Assembly: GCA_002239105.1 (NCBI GenBank) | Contig: MPNQ01000008.1 | Span: 62,001-126,000, forward strand | Direction of reading: 5' to 3' | DNA length: 64,000 nucleotides | Origin: a marine group bacterium Sva0996 bin134 | Lineage (GTDB): Bacteria; Actinomycetota; Acidimicrobiia; Acidimicrobiales; Bin134 | Part shown: piece after piece, positions 24,697-33,718 of the stretch | Position numbering within the stretch: position 1 is the stretch's first letter | Layout: each line of letters starts with the position of its first letter | Made by a program: the position numbers and the translations under genes | The notes under the pieces: model-generated | Databases searched by the model: none | The model's input: only the letters and a program-made list of their open reading frames with translations | Told to the model about the DNA's origin: nothing

Positions 24697-26220
24697 ATGG
24701 CGGTCCCCAAGATCTGTGGCATTGAGACGGAATTCGGGATCGCTCATACCGGCACCGAGGATGCCAACCCGATCGCCGCTTCTTCCCTGCTGATCAACTC
24801 CTATTTGTCGGAGGTGGAGCGCACCGGCGAGGGTGGCCCGGCGACCGGGGTGACCTGGGACTTCGAAGATGAGATGCCGGGCAACGACATCCGGGGAATC
24901 GCCCCGCTGGGATCACTGGCTCCCGAGATTGAGACCCATCTGGTAAACGCGGTGCTCACCAACGGCGCTCGCTACTACGTGGATCATGCCCATCCTGAGC
25001 TGTCCACCCCTGAGTGCAGCAACGCATTGGATATAACCCGCTACGACAAGGCGGCTGAGTTGATCCTGATGCGCTCCATGGAGGCGGCCGCTCAGCTGCT
25101 GCCCCGGGGCCAGGCACTAGTGGTTTACAAGAACAACTCCGACGGGAAGGGCAACAGCTATGGCTGCCATGAGAACTATCTCATGGCCCGCGCCACACCC
25201 TTCTCCCAGATAGTGGTACATGGCACCGCCCACCTAGTGACCCGTCAGATCTTCACCGGTGCCGGCAAGGTGGGGTCCGAGGCGCCCGGACTGACCACTG
25301 CGGAGGTGCCGTTTCAGCTCACCCAGCGGGCGGACTTCTTCGAGGAGGAGGTGGGTCTTGAAACCACGCTCAAGCGGCCCATCATCAACACCCGCGACGA
25401 GCCCCATGCCGACGCCCGGCTCTACCGCCGGCTGCACGTCATTGCGGGCGACGCCAACATGTCGGAGGTGGCCACCTTCCTCAAGGTGGGAACCACCGCC
25501 ATCGTGTTGGCCATGGTCGAGGACAACTTCTTGCCCCGGGAGTTCCGCTTCCGGACCCCGGTGCAGGCCATGCGGCAGGTTTCCTACGACTTGAGCCTGG
25601 CCAAGCCGCTGGAGTTGGCCGATGGAACCAGCGCCACCGCGCTGGAAATCCAATGGGATCTGCTGGACCAGGCCCGCAAGTACGCCGACAGCCACGGACT
25701 CGACGCAGTGGGCGGCCCGGTGGGCGAAATGGTGATCGATCGATGGGAGCAGGTATTGGCCGGTTTGGAGGCCGACCCCATGGGTTTGGCCCTACAGCTC
25801 GACTGGGTAGCCAAGTACCGGCTGATCCAGGGCCTGGCCGAGCGCCATGGCCTTCGGCCCGACGATGCCCGGTTGGCCGCGCTTGACCTTCAGTACCACG
25901 ATTTGCGGCCTGAGCGGTCGGTGGCCGCTCGGGTGGGGTTGGAAACGCTGGTGTCTGCTGAAGACGCCCGAGCGGCAATCTCTGAGCCACCGACCGACAC
26001 CCGGGCTTACTTCCGAGGCCAGTGCCTGAAGAGGTGGGCCCCCAGCATCGTGGCCGCCAACTGGGACTCGATCGTGTTCGACGTGGGTGACGAGCCGTTG
26101 AGACGGGTGCCCATGATGGAACCCGCCCGGGGCACCGCCGACCATGTGGACGAACTCCTGGCCGACTGTGATACCGCCGCCGATCTTCTGAACCGATTGC
26201 GGGATCCGAGTTCGCGCTAA
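24697..26220 (+). CDS. dop: Pup deamidase/depupylase Dop
   Basis: The 507-residue protein has the glutamine-synthetase-like fold of the Dop/PafA family: CGIETEFGIAHTG at residues 7-19, RYYVDHAHPELSTPEC with the catalytic Asp, [20 protein letters not shown], and [40 protein letters not shown] and the following stretch form a longer N-terminal loop than in PafA, as expected for Dop. Dop converts the C-terminal Gln of Pup to Glu and can remove Pup from substrates. ATG at 24697 is the family start; the frame is open 14 codons upstream. Confidence 0.95.
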   Translation: MAVPKICGIETEFGIAHTGTEDANPIAASSLLINSYLSEVERTGEGGPATGVTWDFEDEMPGNDIRGIAPLGSLAPEIETHLVNAVLTNGARYYVDHAHPELSTPECSNALDITRYDKAAELILMRSMEAAAQLLPRGQALVVYKNNSDGKGNSYGCHENYLMARATPFSQIVVHGTAHLVTRQIFTGAGKVGSEAPGLTTAEVPFQLTQRADFFEEEVGLETTLKRPIINTRDEPHADARLYRRLHVIAGDANMSEVATFLKVGTTAIVLAMVEDNFLPREFRFRTPVQAMRQVSYDLSLAKPLELADGTSATALEIQWDLLDQARKYADSHGLDAVGGPVGEMVIDRWEQVLAGLEADPMGLALQLDWVAKYRLIQGLAERHGLRPDDARLAALDLQYHDLRPERSVAARVGLETLVSAEDARAAISEPPTDTRAYFRGQCLKRWAPSIVAANWDSIVFDVGDEPLRRVPMMEPARGTADHVDELLADCDTAADLLNRLRDPSSR

Positions 26221-26299
26221 TCCAGCCCTTCGATTTGCCCGCGAGCCGGGGTGGCCGCGATATCGTGATCGACACGTAATTGGGCACGAGGGGAACGAG

Positions 26300-26494
26300 A
26301 TGGCGGAGAGAGAGCAGATCAAGAAGCCGGCACCTCAGCGAGAGCAGTCTGAGGTCGAAGAGGCTCCGGAGGTCTCGGAGCAAGGCCAGGAGCTGAAGGC
26401 CGAGCTTGACGAGCTGTTGGACGAGATCGACGAGGTGCTGGAGTCCAACGCCGAGGACTTTGTGAAGTCCTACATCCAAAAGGGCGGGCAGTAG
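26300..26494 (+). CDS. pup: Prokaryotic ubiquitin-like protein Pup (Gln-ending)
   Basis: The 64-residue, very acidic, disordered-type protein ends YIQKGGQ. The terminal GGQ must be deamidated by Dop to GGE before PafA can ligate it to lysines. The C-terminal half (LDEIDEVLESNAEDFVKSY) is the helix bound by the ARC coiled coil. A GAGGGG ribosome-binding sequence precedes the ATG. The 79-base gap to dop and 59-base gap to prcB are larger than elsewhere in the locus. Confidence 0.97.
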   Translation: MAEREQIKKPAPQREQSEVEEAPEVSEQGQELKAELDELLDEIDEVLESNAEDFVKSYIQKGGQ

Positions 26495-26553
26495 CCCTTC
26501 CCCGTCAGCTTGGACCCGCGCGATTCAGACCCCATCGCGGTAGTCTGCCATCT

Positions 26554-27354
26554 GTGACGTTGCCCCTTTTTGAAGCCGGGGGCGACCCGGGCCCAAACTT
26601 TGCGGCGTTGCTCCGCTCCAGCGGACTGGCGCCGCCCGTGCCCGACGCCCCGGCTACCGATTTGATGATTTCCCATGCCACCACGGTGGTTGCCATCCGC
26701 TGCCAGCAAGGGGTGGTGATGGCGGGTGACCGGCGGGCCACAGCCGGACACCTGATCAGCCATAGGAGCATCGAAAAGGTCTTCCCCGCGGACCGCTATT
26801 CCGGAGTGGCCATCGCTGGGGCCGCAGGACCGGCCATGGAAATGGTCCGACTGTTCCAATTGCAGCTTGAACACTACGAAAAGGTGGAGGGCAAGGCCCT
26901 CAGCCTCGACGGCAAGGCCAACCAGCTGGGCATGATGGTCCGCAACAACCTGCCCGCGGCGATGCAAGGCTTTGCCGTGGTCCCGCTATTTGCCGGCTAC
27001 GACACCTCTCGAGGAGTCGGCCGCCTTTTCCAATATGACGTAACCGGCGGCCGCTATGAGGAGCGAGAGTACGCGGTGGGGGGCTCGGGAAGCCTCCATG
27101 CGGGAACGGTGATCAAGCTGGGCTATCGATCCGGCGCCGATGCCGACGAGATGATCGACTTGGCGGTATCGGCTTTGTTCCGCACGGCAGAAGAGGATGC
27201 GGCCACCGGCGGCCCCGATCTGGTGCGGGGCATCTACCCGGTGGTGGCTGTCATAGGTGCCGACGGATTCGAGCGGGTAGTCGACACCGATGTGGAATCC
27301 CGGTTCCGCAACCTTCTCGCCAGCTTGGAGAACCGCGGGGGTGATTCCCAGTGA
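26554..27354 (+). CDS. prcB: 20S proteasome beta subunit PrcB
   Basis: The 266-residue precursor has a propeptide of about 42 residues, then TTVVAI; Thr43 should become the N-terminal nucleophile. Further motifs are GVVMAGDRRATAGHLIS, with the Asp and Arg of the active site, LEHYEKVEGKAL and PLFAGYD. The residue before the cleavage site is Ala (SHA-TTVV), where Gly is usual. PrcB forms the two inner heptameric rings of the proteasome and carries out proteolysis. The GTG start is followed by prcA with a 4-base GTGA overlap. Confidence 0.95.
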   Translation: MTLPLFEAGGDPGPNFAALLRSSGLAPPVPDAPATDLMISHATTVVAIRCQQGVVMAGDRRATAGHLISHRSIEKVFPADRYSGVAIAGAAGPAMEMVRLFQLQLEHYEKVEGKALSLDGKANQLGMMVRNNLPAAMQGFAVVPLFAGYDTSRGVGRLFQYDVTGGRYEEREYAVGGSGSLHAGTVIKLGYRSGADADEMIDLAVSALFRTAEEDAATGGPDLVRGIYPVVAVIGADGFERVVDTDVESRFRNLLASLENRGGDSQ

Positions 27355-28028
27355 CCATGCCGTTTTACGTTGCGCCCGAACAGCTGATGAAGGATCGGGC
27401 CGACTTCGCCCGCAAGGGCATTGCCCGGGGGCGGGCGCTGACTGCACTCAGCATTCAGGACGGAATCTTGATCTGCGCGGAGAACCGGTCGAACTCCTTG
27501 CGCAAAGTAAGCGAGATCTATGACCGCATCGCGTTCGCGGGCGTGGGGCGCTACAACGAATTCGACCAGCTCCGCATTGCCGGGGTGCGCCACGCCGACC
27601 TCAAGGGCTACACCTACAGCCGCGAGGATGTTGACGCCCGGAGCTTGGCCAACCAGTACGCCCAGTTGCTGGGCCAGACCTTCACCCATGAGATGAAGCC
27701 GATGGAGGTGGAGATCTTGGTGGCGGAAGTGGCGATGGAATCCAGCGGCGATCAGATGTTCCATGTCCTCTACGACGGCACGGTGAACGACGAGTCCGGC
27801 TACACCGTTCTGGGAGGGGAAGCCGATTCCATCGCCGAGCGGTTGGGCCAGAGCTATGACGGGGGCTGGGCCGTCGGCGATGGGGTACGGGCTGCTTCGG
27901 CAGCGCTATCCGGACAGGAGCGCACGTTTGAGGCCGACGACCTCGAAGTTGCGATCCTGGTTCGGGAAACCGGTCGACGGGCGTTCCAGAGAATCGAAGG
28001 CGAAGAGTTAGCCGAGATGTTGGGCTGA
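27351..28028 (+). CDS. prcA: 20S proteasome alpha subunit PrcA
   Basis: The 225-residue protein has the alpha-type N-terminus [20 protein letters not shown] that gates the pore, then [39 protein letters not shown] and [20 protein letters not shown]. It lacks a propeptide and catalytic Thr, so it is structural and forms the outer rings that dock ARC. The gene is coupled to prcB and its stop shares one base with the pafA start, a very tight operon. Confidence 0.95.
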   Translation: MTMPFYVAPEQLMKDRADFARKGIARGRALTALSIQDGILICAENRSNSLRKVSEIYDRIAFAGVGRYNEFDQLRIAGVRHADLKGYTYSREDVDARSLANQYAQLLGQTFTHEMKPMEVEILVAEVAMESSGDQMFHVLYDGTVNDESGYTVLGGEADSIAERLGQSYDGGWAVGDGVRAASAALSGQERTFEADDLEVAILVRETGRRAFQRIEGEELAEMLG

Positions 28029-29386
28029 TGGAACGGCGGATTTTTGGGATAGAGAACGAATATGGCGTTACGTGCGCGCTTCGGGGCCACCGTCGGCTGA
28101 GTCCAGACGAGGTGGCCCGCTATCTGTTCCGCCGGGTTGTGTCTTGGGGACGCAGCAGCAACGTCTTTTTGGTGAATGGTGCCCGGCTGTACCTCGACGT
28201 GGGTTCGCACCCCGAGTACGCCACTCCCGAGTGCGACTCGGTCTACGACCTGGTGGCCCACGACAAGGCAGGCGAGCGCATCTTGGAGACGCTCATCGAG
28301 AGCGCAGAGCAGAGGCTGCGGGAAGAGGGGATTCAGGGCGACATCTACCTCTTCAAGAACAACACCGATTCAGCCGGCAACAGCTACGGCTGCCACGAGA
28401 ACTACCTGACCAGCCGGCGCGACGATTTTTCTGAGTACGCCGAGGTGCTTATCCCATTCTTTGTCAGCCGCCAGATTTACGCCGGGGCCGGCAAGGTGCT
28501 TCAGACCGCCCGTGGAGCCACCTACTGCATGAGCCAGCGGGCCGAGCACATCTGGGAGGGTGTGTCCAGCGCCACCACCCGCTCTCGGCCGATCATCAAC
28601 ACCCGCGACGAGCCTCACGCCGACGCGGAGCGGTACCGGCGGCTGCACGTGATCGTGGGCGACTCCAATATGAGCGAGTACGCCACGTTCTTGAAAACAG
28701 GAGTGACCAGCATTCTGCTTCGCATGCTGGAGGACCCGTCGGTGGCACTGCGGGACATGACATTGGACAACCCCATTCGGGCCATCCGCGAGATCAGCCA
28801 CGACCCGACCTGCACTCGGCGGATCCGACTGGCCAGCGGCCGCGAGGTCAGCGCTTTGGAAATCCAGTCGGAGTATCTAGACCGGGCACTCAAGTACGCC
28901 GAAAGCCGGGAGTTGGAACCCCAGGACAAGCAGGCCTTGCAAATGTGGGAACACTGCCTGACCCAAATAGCCAAAGACCCCCTCGGTCTTTCGCGGGAAT
29001 GCGATTGGGTGATGAAGTTTCACCTGATCGAGGCCTACCGGAAACGCCACGATCTCGGTCTCAGCGACTCCAGGGTGGCTCTTCTCGACCTTCAGTACCA
29101 TGACGTGAACCGGTCACGCAGCTTGTTCTACCGGATGCAGAATCGGGGCATGACCGAGCGGATGTGCGTCGACGACGAGATCATGCACGCTATGGAAAAC
29201 CCTCCAGCCACCACTCGGGCTCGACTCCGGGGCGAATTCATTCGCCGGGCCAAGGAGCGCAAGCGCGACTACACCGTGGACTGGGTGCATTTGAAACTGA
29301 ACGACCAAGCCCAACGAACTGTTCTGTGCAAAGACCCGTTCCGAGCCTACGACGAGCGGGTAGAAAAGCTGATCGAATCCCTGTGA
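28028..29386 (+). CDS. pafA: Pup-protein ligase PafA
   Basis: The 452-residue protein opens [20 protein letters not shown]. It carries [20 protein letters not shown] with the catalytic Asp, [20 protein letters not shown] and [20 protein letters not shown]. PafA uses ATP to phosphorylate the terminal Glu of Pup and joins it to substrate lysines. The absence of the longer N-terminal loop distinguishes it from Dop in this same locus. The start overlaps the prcA stop by one base. Confidence 0.96.
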   Translation: MERRIFGIENEYGVTCALRGHRRLSPDEVARYLFRRVVSWGRSSNVFLVNGARLYLDVGSHPEYATPECDSVYDLVAHDKAGERILETLIESAEQRLREEGIQGDIYLFKNNTDSAGNSYGCHENYLTSRRDDFSEYAEVLIPFFVSRQIYAGAGKVLQTARGATYCMSQRAEHIWEGVSSATTRSRPIINTRDEPHADAERYRRLHVIVGDSNMSEYATFLKTGVTSILLRMLEDPSVALRDMTLDNPIRAIREISHDPTCTRRIRLASGREVSALEIQSEYLDRALKYAESRELEPQDKQALQMWEHCLTQIAKDPLGLSRECDWVMKFHLIEAYRKRHDLGLSDSRVALLDLQYHDVNRSRSLFYRMQNRGMTERMCVDDEIMHAMENPPATTRARLRGEFIRRAKERKRDYTVDWVHLKLNDQAQRTVLCKDPFRAYDERVEKLIESL

Positions 29387-29418
29387 TGGCCAGGCGAAAG
29401 CCGGAGCATCCGAGTTGA
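29386..29418 (+). CDS. Possible 10-residue leader peptide before pafB
   Basis: ATG at 29386 overlaps the pafA stop and opens [10 protein letters not shown], whose TGA (29416-29418) overlaps the pafB ATG at 29418. The peptide resembles the first residues of PafB (MAARPRRKPEQ), so it probably arose by duplication of the pafB 5' end. If translated it would hand ribosomes directly from pafA to pafB. Confidence 0.3.
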   Translation: MARRKPEHPS

Positions 29419-30383
29419 TGGCTGCTAGGCCCAGGAGAAAGCCGGAGCAGGTCAGACTGGAGCGCTTGCTTCGCCTCATAGCCGCTTTGATTGAGACGTC
29501 TCGGTTCTTGTCCATCGAGGAGCTGCACAAAAGGGTCGGCATCGCCCGGGGGGAGGACTCGGCTGGCTATCCGGAGAATGAGGCAGCGGCCAAGCGGGCC
29601 TTTCATCGGGATATGAACGAATTGGCCGATGCCGGCATTCCGGTCATCTCCGGGCCGGTACCAGGTCAAGAGCGGGAGACCTGGGGGTACCGAATCCGCA
29701 AGCAGGACTACTCGCTGCCGGAAATGGACTTTGAGGCCGATGAGCTGGCCGCACTCCACCGGGCGGCCACCGCGGTTCGATTCGACGGAGTATCGGGAAG
29801 CGAGGCGCTCTGGAAGCTAGGCGGCAGGGTGGGGGAGGGGACCGATGCTGAACTGGCTGCGGTGCCGGTACACCCTGCGCTGGCGGATCTGTTCCAAGCG
29901 GTCACCGAGCAGCGAGTGGCCGACTTTGCCTACGGCGGGCAACCCCGTTCGGTGGAGCCATGGACCCTGGCCTTCGATCAGGGCCATTGGTATGTAGTTG
30001 GTCACGATCGGGGGCGCGACGACAAACGCACATTCCGAGTTGACCGCATTGAGGGCGACGTTGCCCTGGGTTCACCCGGAGGCTTCGAGCAGCCGGAGGG
30101 CACCGCGGGCTGGGTTCCATTCCAGCCGTGGAAATTCGGAACAGGTCCGGCAGTCGCCGCCCGGCTCAGAGTCGATCCCGACCAGGCAGTTTGGGCCGCT
30201 AGGCGACTTGGACAGGAGCCCGCGGAGAAGGAGTCAGACGGGTCTGCGGTATTCGAAGTGGTGGTGCGCAGCCCAGACGCCTTTAGGTCACTGGTCTTGG
30301 AGTTCTTGGAGCACGCTGAGATTCTCGGCCCCCCCGAGCTGAGGGCCGACATGGTGGCCTGGCTGGAGGGCATAGGCACATGA
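29418..30383 (+). CDS. pafB: WYL-domain transcriptional regulator PafB
   Basis: The 321-residue protein starts with an Arg/Lys-rich end and a winged-helix domain (RLLRLIAALIETSRFLSIEE; RAFHRDMNELADAGIPV). The WYL domain follows (WTLAFDQGHWYVVGHDRGR; RTFRVDRIEGDV) and then the WCX extension. In actinobacteria PafB forms a complex with PafC that activates the DNA-damage response independent of LexA. ATG at 29418 is taken; a TTG just before it is possible. It is coupled to pafC by an ATGA overlap. Confidence 0.92.
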   Translation: MAARPRRKPEQVRLERLLRLIAALIETSRFLSIEELHKRVGIARGEDSAGYPENEAAAKRAFHRDMNELADAGIPVISGPVPGQERETWGYRIRKQDYSLPEMDFEADELAALHRAATAVRFDGVSGSEALWKLGGRVGEGTDAELAAVPVHPALADLFQAVTEQRVADFAYGGQPRSVEPWTLAFDQGHWYVVGHDRGRDDKRTFRVDRIEGDVALGSPGGFEQPEGTAGWVPFQPWKFGTGPAVAARLRVDPDQAVWAARRLGQEPAEKESDGSAVFEVVVRSPDAFRSLVLEFLEHAEILGPPELRADMVAWLEGIGT

Positions 30384-31336
30384 GTCGGTTGAGTGCGGGC
30401 GACCGTTTGCGGCGAATGCTGGAGCTGGTTCCCTGGGTCATGTCCCAAGGCGGAGCCGAGTTGAACGAGGTGGCCCAGCGGTTCGACTATCCCGAAGCCG
30501 AGCTTCGCGAAGATCTCGTGAGGGTGCTGTTCGTGGTGGGGCTGCACCCATTTACCCCTGATGAGCTGATATACGTGATGGGCTTGGATGAGGAGGACAA
30601 CGGGGGCTGGGTGGCGATCAGCAATGCCGATTATTTTTCCCGTCCGCTCAGGCTGACGCCTGGCCAAGCCCTCGGATTGATTGGAGCCGGGGAGGCTCTA
30701 TTGTCCGGGGGTGAACCCGAGGGTCCATTGAGCCGGGGGCTCGCCAAGCTAACCGATGGACTGGGGGTGAGCGTCGGCGAGGATCTGGCCATAAGCCTCG
30801 GTGAGTCGGCCGACGAGTGGGTCGAGCCGCTGCTCTCGGCGGCCACTGGCCGTCGCCAGGTGCGGATTCGCTATTTCAGCTTCGGACGAGGGCAAGAATC
30901 TGACCGCGTCATCCACCCGCTCCGGGTGTTCTCGGAGATGGGAAATTGGTATGTGCAGGGCCATTGCCAGCAGGCCGGCGGTGTGAGGGTCTTCCGGATC
31001 GACCGGATCAGATCTCTGGAAGTGCTGGCAGCCCACTTTGATCCGCCCGCCGAGACGGGGGCACCCTCGGCCTTTGAAGCCCGCGAGACCGACCCCCGGG
31101 TGGTGCTGCGGCTGGCCCCAGGAGCGTCATGGGCCATCGAGCGGTATCCCACCGAAGAGCAGGTGGTTCTGGACAGCGGGGAGATCGACGTCACCATGCC
31201 GGTGAGCCAGATAAGCCGGTTGGAGCGTTTGTTGCTGCAACTCGGGACCGAAGCCGAATTGCAGCATTCCGATCCTCCGGTGGCAGCTGACCAGGCTCGG
31301 CTCGTCGCCCAACGGGTGCTGGACCGGTACAAGTAG
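30380..31336 (+). CDS. pafC: WYL-domain transcriptional regulator PafC
   Basis: The 318-residue paralogue of PafB has a winged-helix start (LRRMLELVPWVMSQGGAELN, DYPEAELREDLVRVL) and a WYL domain near residues 150-220 (GNWYVQGHCQQAGGVRVFRI). It pairs with PafB as a heteromeric activator of DNA-repair genes. The WYL pocket is thought to sense a single-stranded nucleic-acid signal. The gene is coupled to pafB and followed 15 bases later by the signal peptidase gene. Confidence 0.9.
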   Translation: MSRLSAGDRLRRMLELVPWVMSQGGAELNEVAQRFDYPEAELREDLVRVLFVVGLHPFTPDELIYVMGLDEEDNGGWVAISNADYFSRPLRLTPGQALGLIGAGEALLSGGEPEGPLSRGLAKLTDGLGVSVGEDLAISLGESADEWVEPLLSAATGRRQVRIRYFSFGRGQESDRVIHPLRVFSEMGNWYVQGHCQQAGGVRVFRIDRIRSLEVLAAHFDPPAETGAPSAFEARETDPRVVLRLAPGASWAIERYPTEEQVVLDSGEIDVTMPVSQISRLERLLLQLGTEAELQHSDPPVAADQARLVAQRVLDRYK

Positions 31337-31351
31337 AGGGCTCAGCAGGCC

Positions 31352-31999
31352 ATGAGTATCGACGAGCCTGGGCAACAGGCGAATCCAGTGGCATCGTCGG
31401 GTTCTGATAATCGCGAGGAAGACCAGACAAAGGAAGGACGGCAGAAGTCGGCCGCGCGTGTCACTGCCGAGTGGGTGGCAGTCTTAGCGGGGGCATTGGT
31501 GCTGGCCCTGGTACTGCGGTCAGTGCTGTTCCAGGCTTACTACATTCGATTCACTTCGATGGAGCCCACCTTGAGCAACGGCGACCGGGTGTTGGTGAAC
31601 AAACTCGGCTATGACCTCAGTGATGTGAACCGCGGCGACTTGGTGGTCTTCGAGCGGCCTCGGGGAGTGAGCGGCCGGCAAGAAGACGACCTCATCAAGC
31701 GGGTTATCGCCCTCCCGGGCGAAGTCATCAAGTTCGTCGAGGGGGATGTGTACATCAACAGCCGGCGGCTTCACGAGCCCTATCTTGAGTCTTCAGGCAT
31801 CACCACCGGCAACATTCCTTCAGGGTGCGCGGCCATAGTGGACGGAGGCTGTTTGGTCGGGTCGGGTGAGGTATTCGTCATGGGCGACAACCGGGCTAAC
31901 TCCACCGATAGCCGGTCGTTTGGCCCCATCTCTGAGCACTTAATCGTGGGACACGCCTTCCTCAGGCTCTGGCCGGTCCCCGAGTTCGGTCGGCTCTAA
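31352..31999 (+). CDS. lepB: Signal peptidase I
   Basis: The 215-residue protein has a polar N-terminus, a single membrane anchor (about 41-60) and an external catalytic domain. The catalytic Ser69 lies in FTSMEPTLSNGDRVLVNK and the general base Lys116 in IKRVIALPGEVI. Box E reads GDNRANSTDSRSFGPI. It cleaves signal peptides from exported pre-proteins. It sits between pafC and a divergent-oriented pair of genes, close to the tat genes, so several export functions cluster here. Confidence 0.94.
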   Translation: MSIDEPGQQANPVASSGSDNREEDQTKEGRQKSAARVTAEWVAVLAGALVLALVLRSVLFQAYYIRFTSMEPTLSNGDRVLVNKLGYDLSDVNRGDLVVFERPRGVSGRQEDDLIKRVIALPGEVIKFVEGDVYINSRRLHEPYLESSGITTGNIPSGCAAIVDGGCLVGSGEVFVMGDNRANSTDSRSFGPISEHLIVGHAFLRLWPVPEFGRL

Positions 32000-32036
32000 C
32001 CGCCGGTCAAATAGGAGAGTGCCGCCCGCTGGGGGG

Positions 32037-32885
32037 CTAGGAGTCGGGGTGATCATGGCCGTGGCCGTGATCGTGGCCGTGGCCGTGATCGTTGAACACG
32101 TGGATCACCCCGGCGGAATGATCGTCGTGTTCGCCGTGGAATACGCAGTCATCGGCATCGCCATGGGCCATCCTCAAACCGAAGGCCGCTTGCATGTTCT
32201 TGTTGTTCAAAACCTCTTGGGGGGTTCCCGCGGCAATCAGCCGATTGGCCAACAGCAGAACTTGGTCGCACATTTCGGCCTCATCCATGTGGTGGGTGGA
32301 GATGACCACGACACGGCCCCGCTGGCGCTCCTCATCGACGATCCGCAAAATCGTGGCCTGGCTGGGCAGATCCAACCCCGTGATGGGCTCGTCCATCAGC
32401 AATATCTGGGCGTCTCGGGCCAAAGCTTGGGCGACCAGCACCCGCTGGCGCTGTCCACTGGACAACTCACCGAATTGACGGTTTTTCAGATCGGCGACAT
32501 CCAAGCGCTCGGCCGCTTCGCCGATGAGATCGCGATCCTTGGCATTGAGCCGTCTTACCAAGCCTTGATCGCTGAAGCGGGACATGCGCAGCACATTGGC
32601 CACCGTCACCGGCACCCAGGTCCGGTTGCCGTGTTGCTGAGCCACCAATGCCACCGACTTCTTCGCCGGCAACGGGCTGATGGTGCCCGCCGATGGCTGG
32701 GACAAACCGCTTATCAGGCGGAGCAGGGTGGTCTTTCCCGAGCCATTGGCTCCGATCAACGCCGAAGAGGTGCCGTATTCAAAGCTACAGCTCACGTCGG
32801 TCAGCGCCTTGGGACCGGTCCCGTACCGGGCCTCTACCCCCTCAAGAGTGATTGCGTCGGCCTGTTTCCCCTCAGTCGCGCTCAT
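32037..32885 (-). CDS. Zinc/metal-type ABC transporter ATPase with a His-rich C-terminus
   Basis: About 282 residues with Walker A GANGSGKTT (about 45-53), the signature LSSGQRQR and Walker B ILLMDEPITGLD. Order and length match ZnuC/MntB-type ATPases. The last 45 residues are rich in His and Asp (ending in two HGHGHD repeats), which would bind zinc or nickel in the cytosol. No permease or solute-binding gene is next to it, so it must work with subunits encoded elsewhere. ATG at 32885 is used; a GTG two codons upstream is possible. It overlaps the GDPD gene by 14 bases. Confidence 0.87.
   Translation of the reverse strand: MSATEGKQADAITLEGVEARYGTGPKALTDVSCSFEYGTSSALIGANGSGKTTLLRLISGLSQPSAGTISPLPAKKSVALVAQQHGNRTWVPVTVANVLRMSRFSDQGLVRRLNAKDRDLIGEAAERLDVADLKNRQFGELSSGQRQRVLVAQALARDAQILLMDEPITGLDLPSQATILRIVDEERQRGRVVVISTHHMDEAEMCDQVLLLANRLIAAGTPQEVLNNKNMQAAFGLRMAHGDADDCVFHGEHDDHSAGVIHVFNDHGHGHDHGHGHDHPDS
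32051..32093 (-). repeat. 18-bp repeat encoding the His-rich tail
   Basis: Units starting at 32051 and 32069 differ at one base; a third, partial unit starts at 32087. On the minus strand they encode alternating His-Gly-His-Asp residues at the end of the ABC ATPase. Confidence 0.8.
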
Positions 32886-33648
32886 GCTCACGGTGTGCAG
32901 GGTAGCAGTCGTCTAGTGCCTTCCTCATGCGCTCGACGTAGTCGCTGTACACCCCGTCGACCCCCATATCCAGCAGTTCTTTGAGTACTCGGGGTTGCTG
33001 GGCATCCCACCCAAAGCACAGGATTTCGAATCGGTGGAAAAGGGTGACCAAGCCGCCGGACCAGTCGGTTTGATGAAGGTTCACCGAGTCGATGCCGGCC
33101 TCGGCCAACACCGCCGCCCTGCGCTCTGGCCCTCCGTCCATGCGACTAAGCCTGGTGGAGTTGCACAGGCGTACTTCGGGCCACCGGTCCCGCAATCCGG
33201 CCAGGAGGTCCACATTGGGATGACACAGCCAGAGTCGTTGGCGAAAGGGGAGACCGGTGCGATCGGAGGCTTCGTCTACAGAGTCGATCACCGAGGCAAC
33301 TGCGTCGGGATCCTTGAGGTCGAGCGACAGCTCGAAGTCGGCGCCGCAGGTGTAATACAGCTCGGACAGGGTGGGAATGTGCCCGGGCAGTTCGTCGCGA
33401 TGGCATTCGGGAATGCGGCGCCTTCGCGGCCAGCGGCCCATCCGCACCAGGCCGTCATGGTCGAGAACTGCTTGGCCGTCGGCGGTCATCCACACATCGC
33501 TCTCCAGCCCGGTAGCCCCCATTTCGAGGGCGAGGGAGAACGCGGCCAGGGTGTTCTCCCGCTCCAGAGCTCGCGCCCCACGATGAGCGAAGCCAATCGG
33601 CGGTGTTAGGAGTGGGGATATCCGGGGACCCCGCCTGCCCTCAGCCAT
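32872..33648 (-). CDS. Glycerophosphodiester phosphodiesterase (GDPD family)
   Basis: The 258-residue protein shows GFAHRGARALERENTLAAFS, with the catalytic His and Arg, then LESDVWMTADGQAVLDHDGL with the metal-binding Glu/Asp and second His; it ends in GVDGVYSDYVERM. GDPD enzymes hydrolyse glycerophosphodiesters to glycerol-3-phosphate and an alcohol. ATG at 33648 is taken because the homology starts soon after; the frame is open about 47 codons upstream. The gene runs into the ABC ATPase gene and is divergent from tatA. Confidence 0.88.
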   Translation of the reverse strand: MAEGRRGPRISPLLTPPIGFAHRGARALERENTLAAFSLALEMGATGLESDVWMTADGQAVLDHDGLVRMGRWPRRRRIPECHRDELPGHIPTLSELYYTCGADFELSLDLKDPDAVASVIDSVDEASDRTGLPFRQRLWLCHPNVDLLAGLRDRWPEVRLCNSTRLSRMDGGPERRAAVLAEAGIDSVNLHQTDWSGGLVTLFHRFEILCFGWDAQQPRVLKELLDMGVDGVYSDYVERMRKALDDCYPAHREHERD

Positions 33649-33718
33649 GACGTCATCTTCGACTGCTGCCCGTTGGTTGGACAACCCCACAGGTGAAATC
33701 GGGCGGTAGCCTCGGGAC

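Noticed and set aside
32019-32984. A 321-codon plus-strand frame over the ABC ATPase gene
   Set aside because: The minus strand encodes an intact ABC ATPase with all motifs. The plus frame has no recognisable domain.
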